The notes below the pieces were generated by a model, which saw only the letters and a list, made by a program, of their open reading frames with translations, ran no database searches and was not told the origin of the DNA. A stretch of 55,168 bases of DNA from assembly GCF_002252755.1 (NCBI RefSeq), contig NZ_NHOY01000051.1, positions 1-55,168 of the forward strand, given 5' to 3'. Shown here one piece after another: positions 55,106 to 55,168 of this stretch. The first letter of the stretch is position 1; each line of letters starts with the position of its first letter. The DNA comes from Halorubrum sp. Hd13 (GTDB taxonomy: Archaea; Halobacteriota; Halobacteria; Halobacteriales; Haloferacaceae). The position numbers and the translations under genes were made by a program.

Positions 55106-55168
55106 ACGAGTTCCATCAGCGGGTAGCCGTCGGCCATCGTCATCTGAGGGCGAACCGCCACCCCCCCC
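55087..55168 (-). CDS. Unidentified protein, C-terminal end only
   Basis: The minus strand is open from the window edge to a TGA at 55087-55089 and would end AVRPQMTMADGYPLMELVSV + EGD. Too little is visible to name it. It converges with the GTPase gene. Confidence 0.5.
   Translation of the reverse strand, partial: GGVAVRPQMTMADGYPLMELVSVEGD

Noticed and set aside
1-55168. CRISPR array, insertion sequence or provirus
   Set aside because: No regularly spaced repeats with unique spacers, transposase, integrase or virus structural gene were seen. The tRNA-linked repeats are the only sign of past integration.

Overview
The window reads as chromosomal DNA of a haloarchaeon, most like Halorubrum. 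The evidence is very high GC with GC-rich third codon positions, strongly acidic proteins, an archaeal split RNA polymerase (B''/B', A'/A''), TFB, a doublet histone, archaeal dUTPase, sensory rhodopsin II and AhbAB siroheme decarboxylase. Several genes have TATA-like elements only 24-36 nt before the start codon, as expected for leaderless mRNAs. The genus is an inference.

Layout. 1-0.7 kb: a cut membrane protein, a small protein and a tRNA-like element without an anticodon arm. 1.1-3.5 kb: an Na+/H+ antiporter with an RCK module, and a lipoprotein. 3.5-3.95 kb: tRNA-Arg(GCG) with a repeat field made from its own 3' end. 4.2-7.3 kb: RPA-type ssDNA-binding protein, doublet histone and histone-deacetylase-family enzyme, the last two abutting. 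7.37-7.81 kb: two tRNA-Asp(GTC) genes plus two partial tRNA-Asp 3' ends. 8.07-18.5 kb: the transcription/translation operon rpoH-B''-B'-A'-A''-nusA, a lipoprotein, rpsL and rpsG; no EF-2 gene follows. 18.6-31.3 kb: metabolic genes (dicarboxylate symporter, aconitase, dUTPase, LLM monooxygenase, CBS protein, Nudix hydrolase, NAD synthase, TrpD-like protein, AhbAB) and several small haloarchaeal proteins. 31.4-33.9 kb: sensory rhodopsin II and its transducer HtrII, translationally coupled. 34-44.5 kb: aldo/keto reductase, creatininase-family protein, ABC exporter, tRNase Z, HIT protein, a MinD-like protein without P-loop lysines, TFB and a ZIP transporter. 45-53.3 kb: a signalling island with a HalOD1-like protein coupled to a multi-PAS histidine kinase, an unassigned protein and a very large PAS/GAF/Bat-HTH regulator. 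53.4-55.0 kb: a GTPBP1-like GTPase. The right edge cuts a minus-strand gene.

Most genes are conserved housekeeping or sensory genes. The main unexplained structure is at the two canonical tRNA loci. Downstream of each lies a ladder of partial copies of that tRNA's 3' end, and several of these copies form one arm of an inverted repeat. The second point of interest is the 45-53 kb signalling island. Its kinase has a LOV-like domain with proline in place of the photoactive cysteine. The Bat-type regulator sits beside three alternating 10-bp units in a divergent promoter. No CRISPR array, insertion sequence or integrase gene was seen.
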